Below are positions 1 through 28,396 of a stretch of DNA of 64,000 nucleotides, piece by piece. The translations under genes and the position numbers were made by a program. The stretch comes from Thunnus maccoyii (Eukaryota > Chordata > Actinopteri > Scombriformes > Scombridae). How positions within the stretch are numbered: the stretch's first letter is position 1; every line of letters begins with the position of its first letter. The stretch lies in assembly GCF_910596095.1 (NCBI RefSeq), contig NC_056533.1, positions 29,610,662 through 29,674,661 on the forward strand. Reading direction: 5' to 3'. A model generated the notes under the pieces. That model was given only the letters and a program-made list of their open reading frames with translations, ran no database searches and was not told the DNA's origin.

Positions 1-342
1 AGTATCTGTGTTGCAAAATGAATGAAATTGAATCTTAGTCTAAGGAATTCACTGGAAGGATATATATATCATGTATTAGTTTAAAATTAATTTCTTTAGC
101 TTTGGGTAATATGGGATAATACAAGAATTCGGTTTTTAATCTTAGTACTTTGGTACTTTTGTCCCTAAAATCAAGTACTCTGTTAAACTGATTTGGATAT
201 AAGTCATTAGTCAATGTCTGTCTAATTAGACCGTTGTTACATTTTTTATCAAGGTATTTGCATTCTCCGATATACAGATTTGGTCATGTTAATACTGAAT
301 TGATATGTAAAACCCGTTAAAACCACTCCTGTATGAGTGTTA
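1..342. other. AT-rich flank with no recognised feature
   Basis: I see no open frame, terminal repeat or RNA fold that I can support here. The stretch ends at the left arm of the inverted-repeat element that begins at 343. Confidence 0.5.
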
Positions 343-520
343 TTCCTAGGATGGCGAAGTCATGACCCGCCCTACTCTGTCTCTGATTGGCTTATCCTGA
401 CATTCTTTCCCGAATTCTAACCAATCTCACTCCTCATGCCTAAACCCAACCAACGAAGACAACTAGTCTTAGCCAATCAGAAGCAGAGTAGGGCGGGTTG
501 TGGCTTCGCCTACCTAGGAA
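343..520. mobile_element. MITE, 178 bp, ~50-bp terminal inverted repeats
   Basis: The left arm (343-392, starting TTCCTAGGATGGCGAAG) and the right arm (471-520, ending CTTCGCCTACCTAGGAA) are near-perfect reverse complements. They leave only about 78 bp between them and there is no coding sequence. This is a miniature inverted-repeat DNA transposon; the superfamily is not assigned because no clear target duplication was found. Each arm carries a CCAAT box (CTGATTGGCT on the left, AGCCAATCAG on the right), and a third, AACCAATC, lies at about 420-427. The element sits just upstream of the presumed dtwd1 promoter. Confidence 0.8.
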
Positions 521-860
521 AAAAAAAATCGGCCTCCTTCAGCCAACAACGGGCAGAGTGCCGTTTCCGTCATACGGAACGGTACTTCCGGCGTAGAAGA
601 AGACATTCATGCTGTTTTGCATCATTTAGCACAACTTACATACCGCTAGTCACGTTTTATATATCCTGGTTGTGTATTGTGAGAAGCTAGTTGACCACAC
701 TTCATGGTGGATAACGTGTTGCTTGCAACTCAACAGAACTGCACCGACGTTTGTTTAACTTTTGATATTAGCTAATCAAAGCTAATCAACCACTATGATC
801 TGTGTGTGCCTGCTATTAAGTTAGCTGACTCTACGGGATGTAAAGCATGTGGTAAGCTGG
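521..860 (+). promoter_or_regulatory. Presumed dtwd1 promoter and non-coding first exon
   Basis: The segment holds an ETS/GABP-like ACTTCCGGCG near 585 and GC-richer sequence than its flanks. A good donor, GTGgtaagc, lies after 851. The dtwd1 start codon is 2 kb downstream and is preceded by a plausible acceptor (pyrimidine tract then GCTCAG at about 2790-2796). I infer a non-coding first exon here spliced to the coding exon. No transcript evidence is available, so the exon and its limits are inference. Confidence 0.4.
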
Positions 861-1084
861 AGTCTAGATTTACTGGGTAACATTAAACAGTAGCCACATA
901 AATTGGGACAAATACAGGCGAAAGAGAAATAACCACATATATAATGTTAACTGCGAGTTGTACCCTTGAAATGCTTCAAATGCGAATTACTGTGTTTTAT
1001 GTAGTTGGTTGTGTTTCTCACAATCAATCAATAACTTTTTCACTCAGACCTGCTACCTTTTAGCTAAAGCCAATAGTATTTCTA

Positions 1085-1911
1085 TTGTCTTTGTAAATGG
1101 ATTTAAAAAAGTACGAATACAGCAGTGTAAAATACTCCATGCATGAAAAATCCTACTTAAGTGAAAGTAACATAAGTATTAGCAGGAAAATGTATTTAAA
1201 GTATTGCAGCAAAAGTAGTGGTTCAGTCCCTCTGACTGATATATTATTATATATGACATCATTAGATTAATAATACTGAAGCATCAGTGTTAGAGCAGCA
1301 TGTTACTGTTGTAGCTGCTGGATTTGGAGCTAGTTTGAACTACTGTATATACTGTTAGCTAGTTTAGTCCAGTGGTTCCCAACCTAGGGGTCGGGCCCTC
1401 CAAAGGGTCACCAGATAAATCTGAAGGGTCGTGAAATGATTAATGGGAGAGGAAAGAAGAAAAAACAAAGTTCTGATACACAAATCTGTTTTCAGTTTTT
1501 GGACTTTTCTCTAATCTTTGATTTTTGGTGAATTATTGGATCATTTGAACATTTATTGAAATGAAACCATGTGAGAAGTTTAGAGGGAAAAATCACTATT
1601 TGGTGGAGCTGTTATCAACTCATAGACATCTGAAATGTGACCCTGACTACACACTGCTTTTTGTAAGATGTCAAAAGCCAAAAAGGTTGGAAACCACTGG
1701 TTTCATCTTTAACAATGTGTTGTATTTTAAAAGCTTGTTATATCATCCACTGTGCCAAATCTTCATCTGAAAAGTAACTAAAGCTGTCAAATAAGTATTA
1801 TTAGTGAAGTGGAAGAATAAAGTAGCATCACATGTAAAGTACAAGTACCTCAAAATTGTACTTAAGTACAGTACTTGAGTAAATGCACTTTCCAGTTACT
1901 TTCCACCACTG
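1085..1911. mobile_element. hAT-like non-autonomous element, right end complete
   Basis: The right end (about 1830-1911) runs into TTTCCACCACTG and matches the right end of the copy at 20917-23014. It shares the AAGTACAGTACTTGAGTAAA block with that copy. The left terminal CAGTGGT sequence is missing, so the left boundary is approximate. From memory this is a repeat family very common in percomorph fish. A second small element (1370-1699) lies inside it. Confidence 0.65.
1370..1699. mobile_element. 330-bp hAT-type MITE nested in a larger repeat
   Basis: The termini are CAGTGGTTCCCAACCT on the left and AGGTTGGAAACCACTG on the right, a clear inverted repeat of the hAT CAGTG type. The flanking 8-mers GTTTAGTC (1362-1369) and GTTTCATC (1700-1707) agree at 6 of 8 positions, fitting a decayed 8-bp target duplication. 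The 69-codon frame inside (1561-1770) crosses the element end and is not a gene. Confidence 0.7.
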
Positions 1912-2790
1912 GTTAATACTATAGTGCGACAAGTCTCTATCTGTTCTCTCAGCACTGCTGTCTGTAGAACTTGTTGATACTGACCTAATCAATCAATTCA
2001 GTTAAATAAAATGTTTCAATAACTCTTCTTCACAATGTGGCAATGTTTTGGGTGTGAATGCTGATGCTTTCATATCCAAACTAGGAATGATATCAAAAAA
2101 GATCATTATTAAGTGATTGTGGATATTGTTGCCAAGAGACCTTTTATTTATAATCTCACCCTAATGAATACTCAAAAAAAAGGTCAGATAATTGTTTTTA
2201 TTTTAATGATATTCATGATAAAGTTTATTTAAATTGCACAATTAAAACCAGCAAATATACACAAATAAAACTATAATAAAACACAAGTAAACAATAGAAA
2301 CCGCAAACAAAATGAGTAAAAAGGACAAATTCAAAGCAATGATCAAAACAGCGACCATATTTAAAAAATCTGCACCTAAAAAAAAAATGCTTATAAAAAT
2401 ATAAATACATATGCATACCTACACATACACATCATTTCAGAGTCGCCTTAACACTAAACATTTTTGATATGAGACTATATTTTGTGCGTAGTTTTACTTA
2501 TTTTACCCTTACTGCTATGGAGCCTCATTACCAGGAAAAATCATATTATAAAACAGCTAAAATCCTAGACATTATCTTGTCTCATCATAATATGGATATT
2601 ATATAAATACAGTCAGTATCTCACAACTCAAGCCATCTGTCTGGAAAAAAAGACCCCCGAATGACCTTTTTAATAACAACCCCTTCCTTGTTTAATGGCT
2701 TTTCCACATTATTATGTCCCTCACATTCAAAGTTATATAAATGTTGGATTATTTCTGTCTGCTAATATCATCATTTGTTTTGTCATTCTC
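1912..2790. other. AT-rich stretch upstream of dtwd1 coding exon 1
   Basis: Low-complexity AT-rich DNA, presumably the first dtwd1 intron if the promoter lies near 600. I see no supported gene or repeat boundary in it. Confidence 0.4.
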
Positions 2791-2854
2791 GCTCAGCCCT
2801 GAATGTTGGGTCCGCATACTCCAGCATTGATCTTTCAACATTTAAAGAACAAGC

Positions 2855-5293
2855 ATGAGCGGCCTGGATCAAGAACAGCGTCTCCATCCTAGTTGCCGTG
2901 ACAAAACAACAGTCTCCGGTGATTCATCAGACGTTCATGAGCTTGCCAAGCAGCCTCTCCAAGGTCTAAAATTGGCATCACATGCAGTGCTGGAGAAAGC
3001 ACAGCAGAGGGGCAGGTTGAAGTGCGCTAAATGTGGAGGATCAAGGATGTTCTTCTGCTACACATGCTGTTCATTAGTGGGTGTCAGCCTGCAAGAAATC
3101 CCCTTAATCAAGGTCAGTGAGAGGTCATTTGATTTTTCTTTTAGGCCTTCAGTTTCAGAGCTGCTGTAATAACAGTATCTTTATGTGGTGGAAAATGTTC
3201 AGTCATGTCTTTTTATGTAAGATTTATAAAATTTTGCACATGGTGTGGTTGAAATTTAACCGTCTTCTTGACTTGACTGTATATTGTGTGTTGTGCTCAG
3301 CTTCCTATCAAGATAGACATCATCAAACACCCCAATGAGACGGACGGCAAGAGCACCGCGATTCATGCCAAGATCCTTGCACCCAGTGATGTCACCATAT
3401 ACACTTACCCTTGCATACCTGAGTTTGAAAAGGACAAGGTTAGTTGCTCCTCAGAACAAAAAAGGAAGAGTTAATCTAACTTCATCTAAGTTCATATTTC
3501 TGCTTTTTTTTGTCTTATTTTACTGAACATCGTTGGCTTGATCCTTGATGTTTTCAGCTCCAAGTTTAAATGATGTTCACCTGGGGCTTTAACCATTGTC
3601 ATTCCACTTAATTGAGATGTTATTCATTAATATTGTAAAGCAAGAAACTGCCTTTGAGTCATGTTTTGATAGTTACTATCCACTAAAGTCACGTTATTAT
3701 TTAAGTAAATGTATGGTATCTGTGCTTAATGTACTATACTAAAGATTTTGGAGATTTAGTCAACTGCTGTTAGAATATATAATTATACTGTAAGTTGACT
3801 TTTCTTGTAGTTACATAGCCTTAAAGCTGCAGTGCAGAACTTCTGTCTCCCCCCTCTGGCAGTGAGAGTAAATAGTAGTAACATGGATGTAACTCCAGTT
3901 CTATGAGTACATGCATGAGCCGGTCCCCATCGTTACTGTTGCAGTTGTAAAACTGTGGATAAATTGTTTTGAGCGTCACAACCCTCGCGAAATGACTTGT
4001 TTCATTCTCAGGATTTGATCCATTCGGGCTGATAACAATTAGAAAGTCTAGAATTAAGTCTAAAATTAAATTATTTTATCCCTCAAGTCAGCAGAGGAGC
4101 TAGCCCGGAAGTTAGTCAGCTCTGCCGGCAAAAGTCTCTGGCGCACATGCTCTACGGGTGTCCTTCAGCTCTGGCAAACCAATCATTGCTGGTTGATGGA
4201 AAACATATCACTACTGGTGCGCCTGCATGGGGATGTCATCACAGACACCAGATTAAAGACTCTGGTATAGTGCGAAATACAGATTTACTGTGTGTTGATA
4301 GGCTTAATCAGCATTGTGTGAACTCGTTTGGCATGGGCTTGAATGTAACAGATGTTCATTTATCTGTAAAAGTCCTGCATTCTAGCTTTAAGTGCTCGAG
4401 TTGTGTGTGTTCATTGTAGTTAGTACATTTTCACACTCAAATTTTCTCCTTTTTGCTTTCTAATCTATTTAATTTAACTGAATTTTCTCATCTTTTGAGT
4501 TTTACTTTGCTCCTATCTCACTGTATTTCTCTGCCATTGCTTCCTAAATGGAAACACATTTTTTTCTACTCTAGGTTTGAGTGATGGTGGCCCATTCTAA
4601 ATCTTGTCTTTCTGCTCTCTCTAGGTAGTGTTGGTGTTCCCTGGTCCACAGGCAGTCACAGTGCAAGACATGATCCAGTGTTTGCATGACAGGACTGACA
4701 GCAGGTCACATGACTCCTCTGACGAACCCTTCCTAAAGAGGCTGAAAAGTGAGGAAGCTCAAGATGCCACACACGCTGCAGAGGACTCGGCCTCAGGGAC
4801 CCCAGATGAGGCAACAGGCTCAGAGTCAAGGGTGTATCCCCTCCAGAGGGTGGTCTTCATCGACAGCACATGGAACCAAACCACCAAGATCAGCACAGAC
4901 GAGAGACTGCAAGGTAATCATGGAAGATTGCATTTGCGCAGCCTTTCAAAGGGCTCTGACAGTTGGTGATTATTAGGGGCAACTTTATTTCACCCACAAA
5001 GCTGTTTAACATTACATCACTGTGTTCTTGCCTGTATTCTGACTGACATGTGCTCTCCCTCAGATTTGCTCCAGGTAGAGCTGAAGATGAGGAAAACGTG
5101 TTTCTGGCGTCGTCAGAAGGGCAAACCAGACACTTACCTAGCTACTATTGAAGCCATTTACTATTTCCTCAAGGACTTCCATGAGAAATGCCTTGCTCAG
5201 GAGTACACAGGAGAATACGATAACCTTCTCTTCTTCTACTCCTACCTGCACACAGTTGTCAACAAAGCCAAGATCTCAGCTGGAAAGTGTTGA
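2855..5293 (+). CDS. dtwd1: DTWD1, tRNA-uridine aminocarboxypropyltransferase 1
   Basis: There are four coding exons: 2855-3112, 3301-3438, 4625-4913 and 5064-5293. They total 915 bp and 304 codons plus TGA, the same length I recall for human DTWD1. All introns are GT-AG and every codon phase closes. The family transfers the aminocarboxypropyl group of SAM to a D-loop uridine, forming acp3U at position 20 of cytosolic tRNAs. Visible features are a zinc-type cysteine cluster (C57, C60, C68, C71), the conserved block [19 protein letters not shown] in exon 2, and the namesake motif D212-S-T-W at the end of exon 3, followed by RKTCFWR and KGKPDT. The acidic segment around residues 155-200 is a poorly conserved linker, as in other vertebrates. 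The ATG at 2855 aligns with the human start. The gene is convergent with nnt. Confidence 0.96.
3820..4392. mobile_element. 573-bp inverted-repeat element in dtwd1 intron 2
   Basis: The ends CTTAAAGCTGCAGTGCAGAAC-like (3820-3840) and GTCCTGCATTCTAGCTTTAAG-like (4372-4392) are imperfect inverted repeats. The interior (about 3940-4040 and 4300-4340) is found again in reverse orientation at 42300-42590. The element is a non-autonomous DNA transposon of unassigned superfamily. The 90-codon frame at 4147-4419 runs through it and out of its end, so I do not regard that frame as a gene. Confidence 0.6.
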
Positions 5294-5687
5294 AAAATGC
5301 TGTGAGGAAAGACTGAAATAAGCATCAATTATGAACTGTAGTTGAAGAGTAGATTCACCTGCGAGTTCTTGTATGTCAAGTTTCATCTTATGATTGATAT
5401 TTTATCTTGTAAGGGATACTGTGACATCTACAGTACCAGTCAACTGTACTTTAAAAAAAATACAAAGGATTTACAATTGCTAAACATTGGAATATATGTG
5501 ATACATGTTTTTGAAATTATGGAGGGTCGAACCTGGCATGGTTTAACCAGGAAAAAAAAACCCACTTCAATTCCTTGTGATGCTGAAATTTAAAAATATA
5601 TCTTTTGGTGCATTTTGTTTTTGTTACTGCCACTTCAATTAATTTCAGTTACAGACAGTATGACCAAAATATGAAATCTGATACACA

Positions 5688-5693
5688 AATAAA
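5688..5693 (+). terminator. dtwd1 poly(A) signal AATAAA
   Basis: Canonical hexamer 395 bp after the dtwd1 stop. Cleavage is expected around 5705-5720. It lies only 26 bp from the oppositely oriented nnt signal. Confidence 0.7.
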
Positions 5694-5718
5694 ACAAGTT
5701 CAGATACATTTAAATATT

Positions 5719-5724
5719 TTTATT
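5719..5724 (-). terminator. nnt poly(A) signal AATAAA
   Basis: TTTATT on the + strand reads AATAAA on the minus strand, 209 bp beyond the nnt stop codon at 5933-5935. Expected cleavage at about 5695-5710 falls inside the end of the dtwd1 transcript. Confidence 0.65.
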
Positions 5725-5932
5725 TACAAATCAATACATATGAGTTTGAATTTTACATGTCTCATTTTCAGAAAAAATCTCTTTGAATCTTGGGCATCTT
5801 GAATAAAGAATATCATTTGTTGCAGACCTAATATATCTGTTCTCCAAAAATGTGTCCAAAGCTGGAAATAGAGCATCTGTTAATGTGTCACTGGACTCAA
5901 GAAGTATACGTGGCAAAGCTAGTGAGGGGTGA

Positions 5933-18957
<13,025 letters not shown>

Positions 18958-20050
18958 GGCCACTGAGCGTCCGCCCTGAGACTCTCTCTGGCTTTTGAAT
19001 ATTAACACAAACAAGCAGAGACAGGTGACAAGTTAATACTTCTTCTGCATCTGCTGTCAGAAAACAAAGCACATTATAATCCCCCCCCAAAAGTATGTCC
19101 TGAGCCCCCTGAGACACACACTCAAGCTATCTGTGCTGCGAGGCCTACAGACAGCAGAGTGACATTTCAGCTCTACAGGACACGACACACTCTCACAGGG
19201 CCCAGGGTTGATTACACACTTCGGGCTTGTTCGCGAGATCTGGAATTATGACGGCACAGGGGGAAACTGTGCCAAGTCTGGCCTGGTTGTTGTGGGCAGG
19301 AGCAGAGAGAACCGGGCAGAGAAATTAGCACTCACATAAAATGTTGTAGGGCTAGAGGGGACAGATTAGGACTCAGACAATGACACAGACACCTTCAAAC
19401 ACAAGCAAACTGTACTGAAAATGAGGTGTGTGCAGATACTAGACTCTCAACGAACACACATTTTCGTTACCAAAATAGAAAATAAGAGTGTGGAAACTTG
19501 CAGTACTCTGCTTGGTGTGTTGATTTTAAGAATATCTGAGTTAGACCAGTTGTTACTGCTGATGTATTTTCAATTTTTCATTCATTCATCAATTCATTCA
19601 GTCACTCACAGAGTCACCCTGTCAGTCTGTGTCCTTCATGTCTCATTAACTCATTCATAAATTAAAGGATTTGTTGATTATCATGGTCAAACTTGCCTTT
19701 CAAGGTTTCCAGAAAGAGCAGGTTTATGCTTCAACTTTCCCTCAGCAGCAGGGTCACCTGTGAAACGTCCTGCCCTCAATCAGACAGACAGACGACCTTC
19801 CGCAGTTTCGATAGCGCTGCTGCACTATTTATGTATAAATAGCAAACCACGTGACTATACTCATGACCACCCTGGTAGCAGATAAACAACCCCCAGAGGC
19901 TGCTTAAAACTCTGACAGACTACTTGTGAATTAAAGGTTTAATGTATCCATCAAAACTTGTAGTTCAATTAGTGACAATTCCGTGGAAAGTCTCGCGATA
20001 GTCATTCTCGCTTAGAACGAAAATTATGTTAATTAAGTTCACACAAGTTC
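18958..20050 (-). promoter_or_regulatory. nnt upstream region with CACGTG E-box
   Basis: This is the 5' flank of nnt. A CACGTGAC E-box (USF/TFE/CLOCK type) lies at 19848-19855 beside TATAAATA at 19834-19841. No transcription start can be fixed from sequence. A 5' non-coding exon is likely because the 5' sequence next to the ATG is not obviously promoter-like, but I could not choose its splice sites with confidence. No gene is supported between here and 23380. Confidence 0.3.
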
Positions 20051-20056
20051 ACACAA

Positions 20057-20244
20057 GCAGACATTTTGACTTGGCAAAGCAGGAAAAACACAGACGATGG
20101 CTCCATAACATTAATTGTTCCAGTAAGTCTTGTCAGTGAATGAGCATGAACCCTGGAACAGACTCACCTAAACGGAATGAAGCCATTGTTAAAGTTATTA
20201 ACTGCACCTGTGCTTTTCCTGCTTTGACAAGTCAAAATGTCTGC
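20057..20244. mobile_element. 188-bp MITE with ~37-bp inverted repeats
   Basis: The left arm starts GCAGACATTTTGACTTGGC (20057 on). It is the near-perfect reverse complement of the right arm (about 20209-20244), which ends GACAAGTCAAAATGTCTGC. The middle is non-coding. A related right end, TTCCTGCTATGACATTTC followed by AAAATGTCCG, recurs at about 32072-32103. Confidence 0.75.
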
Positions 20245-20554
20245 TGTGAAACGGGTCTATTCTCATAATGACAAAACTATACACGAAACCAAATTTATGA
20301 GGACCCCCACTCATTTTCAACGCTTTTTATAATGGGTCTCGACTGTATTGTAAATCAATGAAGTGTATGAATTTAAAATCTGCAAAAGAGCTGCTGAAAT
20401 GTGTACAATTTTATTAACAGACCCTAAATGTAACCTTTAATTTAAATTGAAGAACGATTTATGTTAATTTATCTTTGAACTTTATTTAATGTATTATTTA
20501 TGTTGTATTTTTTACAATTTATATTATTTTTTAATAGTTTTATTGTATGTTTTT

Positions 20555-20576
20555 TGTTTGTTTGTTTGTTTGTTTT
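20555..20576. repeat. (TTTG)n microsatellite
   Basis: About five tandem TTTG units in an AT-rich intergenic stretch. Confidence 0.8.
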
Positions 20577-21033
20577 CTCTTATTCAGACACATGGCCAGG
20601 TTTTTTAATACCATGGTTGACTTGACTTGCCTTGTTATTTGTAAATATACTGTTCAATAAAACAAAAACGTTCACACACAATTCGGGAATATTTCAATAG
20701 TCGTATTGTTTGTATTTGTCTTGTATTTGACTCATGGATTCATGATTTGACTTGCTGCGTTTTCATTTCTGTACACAAGATGGCGCCAAAGTGACAGAGA
20801 AACCTGTAAAAACCTACAAATTGTTGGACGACCAATGTTGAACCCTGAGTTTTTTTTTTTGTTTTTTTTTTAACAACTTTAATGTAAATGGATGAATACT
20901 TTTCATTCCAAGTCAGCAGTGGTTAGAGGAAGTACTCAGATCCTTTACTTAAGTAAAAATAGAAATAATGTAATGTGTAATAATGTAAAATTACTCCATT
21001 AAAAGTAAAAATTCTGCATTTAAGATCCTACTT

Positions 21034-21072
21034 ACTACTACCACTACTACTACTATCACTACTACTACTACT
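21034..21072. repeat. (ACT)n trinucleotide run
   Basis: Imperfect CTA/ACT tandem units near the left end of the hAT-like element. Confidence 0.75.
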
Positions 21073-21104
21073 GAGCCACTGTGTGAAACAGTTTTGTCAA
21101 AATG

Positions 21105-22276
21105 GAGGTAGTGGGGTAAAACGTGCCAGTGACATTGGGGCAAGTTGAGTCAATGGCTCAATTTACCCCCAAAAATTATTTTCTGATATTCTAGAGACTA
21201 GAGACCCCCTTCATGTTAATGTTTGATCACTGTTAAAAGTATTACAACGTTGATGAATAAATACTTAATTGTTGACTGATGTTAAGTTTAAGCCACACAC
21301 AAACATGCTGTACATACAGATAGGTGGCAAATTAAAGGACAAGCCAACATAAAGTGTCTTAGTAAGGCGTTGGTCCAGCAGAACAGCATCAGTACGCCTT
21401 GGCATTGATTCTACAAGTCTCTGAACTCTTCTAGAGGGATGAACGCCATTCATCCAAAAGATATTCCCTCATTTGGTGTTTTGATGATGGTGGTGGAGAA
21501 CACTGTCTAACACATCGGTTCAAAATCTCCCATAGGTGTTCAAAAAGGTTGAGATCTGGTGACTGTGAAGGCCATAGCATATGATTCACATCATTTTCAT
21601 ACTCATCAAACCATTCAGTGACCTCTTGTGCCCTGTGAATGGGGGCATTGTCATTGAAATGGAAACATATACACTTATGTTATTGTTTTAAGATTATGTT
21701 ACACTGCCTTATAGTCAAAAGCTCATTGTAAGACTTTATGATCTCTGCTTCCCGTGTGAAAATGTTCCTAACAGGTACTATCAAAGGTGAGGTGTGGGAC
21801 TCTGTCACTGTAACTTTAGAGGGAATGTCCAGGGAGGAAAGGCAGATAAGGATATGGCCGTCAACTCTTAATTCTCAGCAGAGACCAAAAGAAACTCCTT
21901 AGAGATACGGTGAATTAATTATAAATAACTGTTAGGGTGATGAATATGGGATGATTGTGATGCATGTTGCTGTATATGCAAGTACCAAAACTGAACTTCA
22001 TTCAATATCTCTTGGGTAACACTATTTACCCATAGAGCGCTCAATTTACCCCATCCCCATGCTCATTTTACCCCTACCTTGGGGCAAGTTGTGCCATAGG
22101 ACTAACTTTTTTTGATGGGTCATTGTTCTAAAACCATAACAATTAGATAACTTGTTTTAATGGATTTTCCATGGATACACAACAACCTGAGATATATATA
22201 GTTACTATTATTTGAAACAAATACACTTTCATTCATCAAATGTAAAAAGTGGCTCATGTTACACCATTCTCACCTA
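21105..22276 (-). mobile_element. Tc1/mariner-type element nested in the hAT-like copy
   Basis: The ends GGTAGTGGGGTAAAACGTGCC (left, about 21107) and GGCTCATGTTACACCATTC (right, about 22252) are imperfect inverted repeats next to TA dinucleotides. The minus strand, about 21662-21310, encodes the C-terminal part of a Tc1-family transposase: DNAPIHRAQEV, then [18 protein letters not shown], then RVQRLVESMPRR. A stop after EWRSSL (at about 21431) and a frame change separate the last block. The N-terminal half is absent, so the copy is dead. Confidence 0.65.
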
Positions 22277-23379
22277 TAGGAAATAAGAAAAAAACAAACT
22301 TCTGCCACACAATGTTCGATTAATTTTTCAGATTTTTCTTTAAGCTTTGCCTTTTCGTGAAATATTTAATAATTTGTAAACGATTATAAATTCACAATTA
22401 TCTATTTGGTTGAACTACTAACAACTCAAACTTCTGTAACATGACATGGAGACACAACTACACACAGGGGTTACAAGCCAAAAAGTTTAGGAACCACTGG
22501 TTTAATCTTAAATTTTTTATTTGTATTTTATAAACTTGTTATATATTATTGAGTGTATTTCTTTAATCTGAAAAGTAACTACCTGTGTCAAATCATTTCA
22601 TTACATTCTTTATTTGGTCTGCTCATGGTACAGGTCCAAAAAAGAAATACAAAGCGATTCACGATCAAAACACAACTCAATTTACATGGCCGAAAAGGAG
22701 CAGGGAGAAGAAAATCTTATTTTGCCTGCCTCTTACTCAAAATATAAATAAACAATAGAAATAGATGGTCTGCCAGTTAATTATTTCACAAGTAACATGA
22801 GAAAAAAAGAATCAAAGTCATACACAACAGTTCATCATCAATTAAGGAAACCCATTACCTGACCACTTCATTCTTTATTTATACATTTTCAATCAATAAT
22901 AGAGTAGACGTATCAAGTAGCATAAAATGAAAATACTCAAGTAAAGTACAAGAACCTAACATTTGTATTAAGTACAGTACATGAGTAAATGTAATTAGTT
23001 ACCTTCCACCACTGCAAGTCAGTAACCAAAGTATTGCGTGGGTTTTTTGCGTGTTAGTTTGTTGTAATAGCTAAATAACAGACCACGTAAACAATGACAT
23101 TCCGATTTTGTTTTACTAGTTCATTAAAAATTAATGAATAAACAAATAACTAGATAAATGACTGAATAACTTGTCCTCATAAACCCAAAAATTGAGAACA
23201 GATGACATTTTCTCCACGAAATCTTAGATGATTTTGTTTTTCTAGAAACTTTCCGTTATGTAAAAAGTAATGTACCAAGAATAATAATAGTACTTAAGAG
23301 CACTTCACGTCCTTGCCGTTCACTTTTATAAATTACACCAAGAATTTGTTATTGTCTTGTAACTTCATCATAACAAAAT

Positions 23380-23571
23380 ATGAGAAAAGGAAATCAGGGT
23401 CATCTATTCTGTCTCACGCAGGGAAATGTTTTGGTCGGCCATCTTGTTTTAACGCCACATGGATTTTGTAAACATCAGTTACTGTCGGTGCAGCAAATGT
23501 TCATCTTGGTTCCTGTAACATTACCTCGGATGATGTATAAGTCTTTTACGGTTAAACTGTGGTGCATTCAG
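23380..23571 (+). promoter_or_regulatory. Presumed spata5l1 promoter and non-coding exon 1
   Basis: A GCCATCTTG (YY1-type) site at about 23439-23447 is followed by a strong donor, TTCAGgtaagt, after 23571. An acceptor, TACTGTCAG, at about 23900 would join a non-coding first exon to the coding exon that holds the ATG at 23931. The start site is not determinable here. Confidence 0.4.
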
Positions 23572-23930
23572 GTAAGTACAGTTTAATGACCTATTTTGGT
23601 TAACAGATGCGTTTCAGAACTGATTAAGTACGATTGGTCTTGGACGAGCATGGTCCACCCAGACTGTAATTTCTGCTTATGCTACTGTAATAATGATGAC
23701 ATTTTAACCTTTGTTCGTAATTTACTGCCACTTTCTGGTATGTAAGAGAGTCACTGTTTATGTTAAGAAGTTTGTCACCGCTGAAAATGAAGTTGTAGCT
23801 TGTAGCATTTTGCCCAAATTAGCATAATCTTTCTTCTGTCTGTGTCTGTATTCATTGATAAAAACTGATGTTCACATGCTTTCCGTTATGTTTTACTGTC
23901 AGTGACCCTGAGGGTTGAAGCTGTGGATGG

Positions 23931-28330
<4,400 letters not shown>

Positions 28331-28390
28331 CACGCCTCATATGATAATGTCCTCTAGATAAATTGTATTATCACACAAAAATTGATTTTG

Positions 28391-28396
28391 AATAAA
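28391..28396 (+). terminator. spata5l1 poly(A) signal AATAAA
   Basis: Canonical hexamer 61 bp after the spata5l1 stop, giving a very short 3' UTR. Confidence 0.75.

Larger units (their letters stand above)
20917..23014. mobile_element. 2.1-kb hAT-like element with perfect 8-bp target duplication
   Basis: The element begins CAGTGGTTAGAGGAAG and ends TACCTTCCACCACTG. It is flanked on both sides by the identical 8-mer CAAGTCAG (20909-20916 and 23015-23022), the hallmark of hAT insertion. No hAT transposase is visible, so it is non-autonomous. Inside are a trinucleotide run, a second inverted-repeat element (about 21105-22276) carrying Tc1-like coding remains, and the right end of the small CAGTGGTTCC-type MITE (about 22470-22500). 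The end sequences match the repeat at 1085-1911. Confidence 0.88.

Noticed and set aside
4147-4419. 90-codon frame in dtwd1 intron 2
   Set aside because: It lies inside an inverted-repeat element and runs through its right end.
18958-19014. Upstream in-frame ATG for nnt
   Set aside because: It would add 19 residues not expected before the presequence; the start at 18957 aligns with human.
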